This document shows, piece after piece, positions 32,958-35,519 of a stretch of DNA of 35,519 nt. The notes under the pieces are model-generated. The model did no database searches. It saw only the letters and a list, made by a program, of their open reading frames with translations, and had not been told where the DNA came from. Within the stretch, counting starts at the first letter, position 1. Each line of letters starts with the position of its first letter. Origin of the DNA: Gammaproteobacteria bacterium (lineage in GTDB: Bacteria; Pseudomonadota; Gammaproteobacteria; Legionellales; Legionellaceae); NCBI GenBank assembly GCA_026399205.1, contig JAPLRL010000047.1:1-35519 (forward strand), read 5' to 3'. A program made the translations under genes and the position numbers.

Positions 32958-33158
32958 GGATCGCAAATCTAACTGATTATTATTGATTGTTAATCATGAT
33001 TTTGAGCTACGACTCCAATCGTTAAATAATAGCCTTTTAAGACGCTCAGCGGCTTTGATTAGCAGTAGCTGCGGTAACTATTTGATGTTATTTTATTTAT
33101 AATACCCTTTTAGTGTAGTGAGATGTGTGATTAGTTTCATTGAGACAAGGAGCTCCTC

Positions 33159-33353
33159 ATGTTTTTAAAGCAATGTAATATTGATAAAACGGATAGAATA
33201 AATCGTGCGGTGATTGGTGTTGTGTTGTTCCTCTCAGCACTTATTGGGATGAGTAAGGTATTTTTTATGGTGATGGGTCTTGTTTTAGTGGTTGAGGGCT
33301 TAGTTGGTTGGTGCTCTATTCCATATTTGATTAGTAAAATCAAAGGAAAATAG
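33159..33353 (+). CDS. DUF2892 (YgaP-like membrane domain) protein, 64 aa
   Basis: The pattern CNIDKTDRINRAVIGVVLF with two hydrophobic segments (about 15-30 and 34-50) and a final WCSIPYLISK matches DUF2892 inner-membrane proteins, often found alone or as the membrane part of rhodanese YgaP. AAGGAG lies 7 bases before the ATG. The role is unknown; relatives are sometimes linked to sulfur or thiol handling. The 245 bases upstream to the tRNA hold only A/T-rich sequence and the hairpin noted. Confidence 0.85.
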   Translation: MFLKQCNIDKTDRINRAVIGVVLFLSALIGMSKVFFMVMGLVLVVEGLVGWCSIPYLISKIKGK

Positions 33354-33386
33354 GGGCCATAGTATTATTTGCCATTAACGCCGCCG

Positions 33387-33407
33387 TCCCGCGGCTTGTC
33401 CGCGGGA
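33387..33407. repeat. Short palindrome after the DUF2892 gene
   Basis: tcccgcgg-cttgt-ccgcggga: perfect 8-bp arms, 34 bases after the stop. It has the look of the dispersed palindromes with CCGCGG cores seen in Rickettsiales and relatives. It may serve as a weak transcript end. Confidence 0.5.
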
Positions 33408-33550
33408 TCTAGCTACAGGGAGAGGACATGTCAGGACCAAATCTAGCCATTGCTTCCACGCCATCTTGTTGTTCTACAAAGGTTGTTTCGTCAGTCCTAG
33501 ACTGAAATCTATTGGATATCCAAAGCCATACAAGACAGCATGTGGTGGTC

Positions 33551-33584
33551 GGGGTCGAAGGTTAAAATCCTTCCGTCCCGACCA
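33551..33584 (+). pseudogene. Partial, degenerate 3' end of a tRNA (tRNA-Pro-like)
   Basis: GGGGTC, then GAAGG-TTAAAAT-CCTTC, then CGTCCCG-ACCA reads as a variable loop, T arm, acceptor 3' strand, discriminator A and CCA. CGTCCCGACCA fits a tRNA-Pro whose 5' end would be CGGGACG, and no such 5' half is present upstream. The T loop has TTA where nearly all tRNAs have TTC. It is therefore a remnant rather than a functional tRNA, such as the duplicated end left by an element that integrated into tRNA-Pro. Confidence 0.5.
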
Positions 33585-33600
33585 GACACAGTAAGGGCTT

Positions 33601-34989
33601 TTAGACATTGCCATTGTGCAATTGTTTCTCATCGATACTATCATCCTCATCGTCTTGTCGGGTGTCAAAAAAGGTACGAGGATACTGTGGACTTCGTTCT
33701 GTCGCCCTTTGTTTCGCAGGTAATTCTTTTATCATTTGATCCAATGCCTCGCTTACCGGCAATGAAGCGGCGCCTACTTTTTCTTTTAAATAAAGTAAAA
33801 AACGCTCACTTTTAAAAAGGTTCGGCATAACTGCACATGCAGACTTTAGTGCGCTCAAATGGCCAGCAGTTAAATCTTGTATAAATTTGCCCAATTCAAG
33901 TCTTGCTTTGAGAATGTTTGCCTTTTCGTAGTAACTGATTGCCTCTAATGTAGAAAAATCAATGCAATATGCGCCATAAATATTGACTTCCATGGCATCT
34001 GACATCATCAAACCAATTTGGCATAACATTTCTTTTAAACTGGCATCATCCATTTTCTCTAAATCGTCTAAAAATTGAGATATTATGGGCTCATCGTTTT
34101 GGAAGAGATCAGGATCTGGTGCATCTAAATATCGAAAGAAGCTATGAATTAATATTTGTTGCATTTGAGATAAGTTGTTCGAAATCAAGAGTGGATTGAA
34201 TACCTTACAATGAGCAAAATGCGCCTTTGAGTAATCGGAATAGTAGTCCCTAAGTAGTCTACTGTTTAGGTGCGTATAATCTCCCTTATATACGTCCATG
34301 TTACTTCCTCTTGGGTCTGAACTAAAGCAAAAACTGAGTGGCCCAGACGTCGTACTAAGCGTATAAACAGCCATATTCTTAAACCCAAAGTCACGCTGTT
34401 TAAAAAATAAAACGGGGTTATCCCTTAGCAAAGCTTGAAAGTTAAAAGTGAGTTCAATGGAATTATCCCTCATGCATAGAGAGTCAATTTGGTTGAATCC
34501 AAAACAAATAGAATTCTCATCACCATTTTGGATGTCTATAGCTTGTAACGCGGCTGGCTTAAAAGGTTTTTGAAAAGCTTCCAGTGTTTGTCTGCCAAGT
34601 AACCCTGACTCCAGAATATCGTCAATATATTGATTTGAAGTCAAATGCTTGATGTGTCCAACCCATGAAAGAGATTCACTGAGTTTAAATACACGTTTTC
34701 TCAAATTTTGGCTAAGATTTTTGCAGCTGTAAGGTATGTTGGCCTCGCGCCTTAATTTGAGAACATAGGCCTCTCTTTCCTCACTCGACATAGCTTTAAA
34801 TGTGTCCATGCGCACGTTCATATCACGCCCGAGCTCATCAGGTCTAACATGTTCGAAGGGCGAGGGCCTTAGTCGTCCTTGTATGCGAAGGTTTTCTGTT
34901 TTATCTCGTTGTTTCTGTCTAAATACTCGTTGGATCTTGATGACAACTCTCGTTTTTTTATTTTCATCGCTGGATGGCATGATCGACAC
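33601..34989 (-). CDS. Hypothetical protein with IQ-like motif and ADP-ribosyltransferase-like segment, 462 aa
   Basis: No family is firmly recognised. Residues 12-30 (KTRVVIKIQRVFRQKQRDK) resemble a calmodulin-binding IQ motif, though the last basic position is shifted by one. Residues about 113-183 (IKHLTSNQYIDDILESGLL, then ENSICFGFN and SIELTFNF) recall the H-T...I..IL..GL start and following strand order of ADP-ribosyltransferase folds such as DarT. That is a weak pattern-level similarity. The rest is mostly helical, with an acidic tail DDEDDSIDE. There is no signal peptide. In this genomic background it would be a candidate type IV effector. It ends 17 bases from the tRNA-Pro-like remnant, so it may belong to an integrated island. 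The 286 bases upstream (34990-35275) show no gene. Confidence 0.6.
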   Translation of the reverse strand: MSIMPSSDENKKTRVVIKIQRVFRQKQRDKTENLRIQGRLRPSPFEHVRPDELGRDMNVRMDTFKAMSSEEREAYVLKLRREANIPYSCKNLSQNLRKRVFKLSESLSWVGHIKHLTSNQYIDDILESGLLGRQTLEAFQKPFKPAALQAIDIQNGDENSICFGFNQIDSLCMRDNSIELTFNFQALLRDNPVLFFKQRDFGFKNMAVYTLSTTSGPLSFCFSSDPRGSNMDVYKGDYTHLNSRLLRDYYSDYSKAHFAHCKVFNPLLISNNLSQMQQILIHSFFRYLDAPDPDLFQNDEPIISQFLDDLEKMDDASLKEMLCQIGLMMSDAMEVNIYGAYCIDFSTLEAISYYEKANILKARLELGKFIQDLTAGHLSALKSACAVMPNLFKSERFLLYLKEKVGAASLPVSEALDQMIKELPAKQRATERSPQYPRTFFDTRQDDEDDSIDEKQLHNGNV

Positions 34990-35275
34990 CTACACTACCA
35001 AATGAACAACCTCTATTATAGCGCATTAAACAATCAACATGTAAAAATATAATCACAGAATGAGCTGTAAATTCAAAAGGGTATTAACACCCTAACACGA
35101 GTTCTATTTTTTATACTTTGCCAATTGTGCCTCAAGCGTTGCAAAAAACTCGCAATAAAACTTGCAGGCCATTATTTCAAGACACCATCCCTGTTGCAGC
35201 CGGTTGCCTCATAATTTTTTGTTGCGGATTTATTAAATAAAGTGCGCAATTGCAAAACACAAAAAGGAGAGACCA

Positions 35276-35458
35276 ATGCCATTTAATCACTACGAGCCGA
35301 CGCCAATCGCTGTTAATAACTGGGTAAGACAAGAGAAATATCCATTTGTGGCTTCTAATGCAATTATTCTTATGCCTGCTGTAACTCCCCACGTCATCCC
35401 GAGCGCAGCGAGGGATCTCCTGTCAGTGGCACAGTCTTCAGCATATCGACTGGTATAA
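35276..35458 (+). pseudogene. Short ORF, 60 aa, end derived from a repeat; probably a truncated gene
   Basis: A strong ribosome site AAAGGAGAG lies 6 bases before the ATG, so translation start looks real. Residues 1-38 (MPFNHYEPTPIAVNNWVRQE and on to ILMPAVT) are unrecognised. From [12 protein letters not shown] on, the codons come from a family A half element at 35391-35422, read in a different frame from the lipoprotein copies. The original C-terminus is probably lost. Confidence 0.4.
35391..35422. repeat. Family A element, left half only
   Basis: acgtcatcccgagcgcagcg and on to agggatctcctg match the left arm. No right arm is seen before the window ends 97 bases later. Confidence 0.75.
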
Positions 35459-35519
35459 GTCTTTCCATTCAGGATTGAATGCATTAACAAGGTCATTCTT
35501 CTTTTTCCGCGACCATCCC

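Overview
The window looks like a chromosomal segment of a gammaproteobacterium, most likely of the order Legionellales (Coxiella/Legionella-like). This is inferred from gene order (ndk-rlmN-pilW-rodZ-hisS-yfgM-bamB-der; aceE-aceF-lpdA; dapA followed by a BamC-like lipoprotein gene), from protein resemblance, and from several unrecognised proteins that look like host-associated accessory proteins. No 16S gene or other species-level marker is present, so the placement is not certain.

Layout. 1-2.3 kb: an unrecognised small protein, a spermidine-synthase-fold methyltransferase and an unknown protein. 2.6-4.25 kb: a mazEF-like toxin-antitoxin pair running directly into dapA and a very short BamC-like lipoprotein gene. 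4.25-5.9 kb: two divergent membrane-anchored unknowns that appear to share a C-terminal layout, separated by a 68-bp palindrome. 6.1-11.1 kb (minus strand): a leucine/ketone-body module with acetoacetyl-CoA synthetase, HMG-CoA lyase and the biotin-carrying subunit of methylcrotonyl-CoA carboxylase. 11.2-23.9 kb: the conserved ndk-to-der housekeeping block, interrupted by a 5-kb minus-strand operon for an outer-membrane barrel and two large secreted beta-propeller proteins. 24.1-31.9 kb: a likely six-gene operon (Kef-type antiporter, AmpE-like protein, Cys-rich lipoprotein, pyruvate dehydrogenase E1-E2-E3). 32.0-35.5 kb: an accessory stretch with a PIN/Phd toxin-antitoxin pair, tRNA-Thr, a DUF2892 protein, a broken tRNA-Pro 3' end, a 462-residue unknown with IQ-like and possibly ADP-ribosyltransferase-like segments, and an ORF whose end lies in a repeat.

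The most striking theme is repeat invasion of coding sequence. At least three families of palindromic elements are scattered through the window. Family A (71 bp, about 69 of 71 bases identical between the two full copies) sits in frame just before the lipobox of two different lipoproteins, BamB and the Cys-rich lipoprotein upstream of aceE. At both sites the element edges are expanded into 21-bp (7-codon) repeats. Family B (about 150-180 bp) sits in frame inside the methylcrotonyl-CoA carboxylase subunit and adds about 61 residues. A near-perfect 64-68-bp palindrome (family C) occurs twice between genes. This resembles the known Rickettsia palindromic elements that insert into ORFs without destroying them, but the sequences are not ones I recognise from there.

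Functionally the window covers envelope assembly (BamB, BamC-like, RodZ-like, PilW, YfgM), translation (HisRS, RlmN, Der), central carbon metabolism (PDH, leucine/acetoacetate use), lysine/diaminopimelate synthesis (DapA) and a secreted propeller system whose role is unknown. ispG, which usually lies between rodZ and hisS, is absent here.
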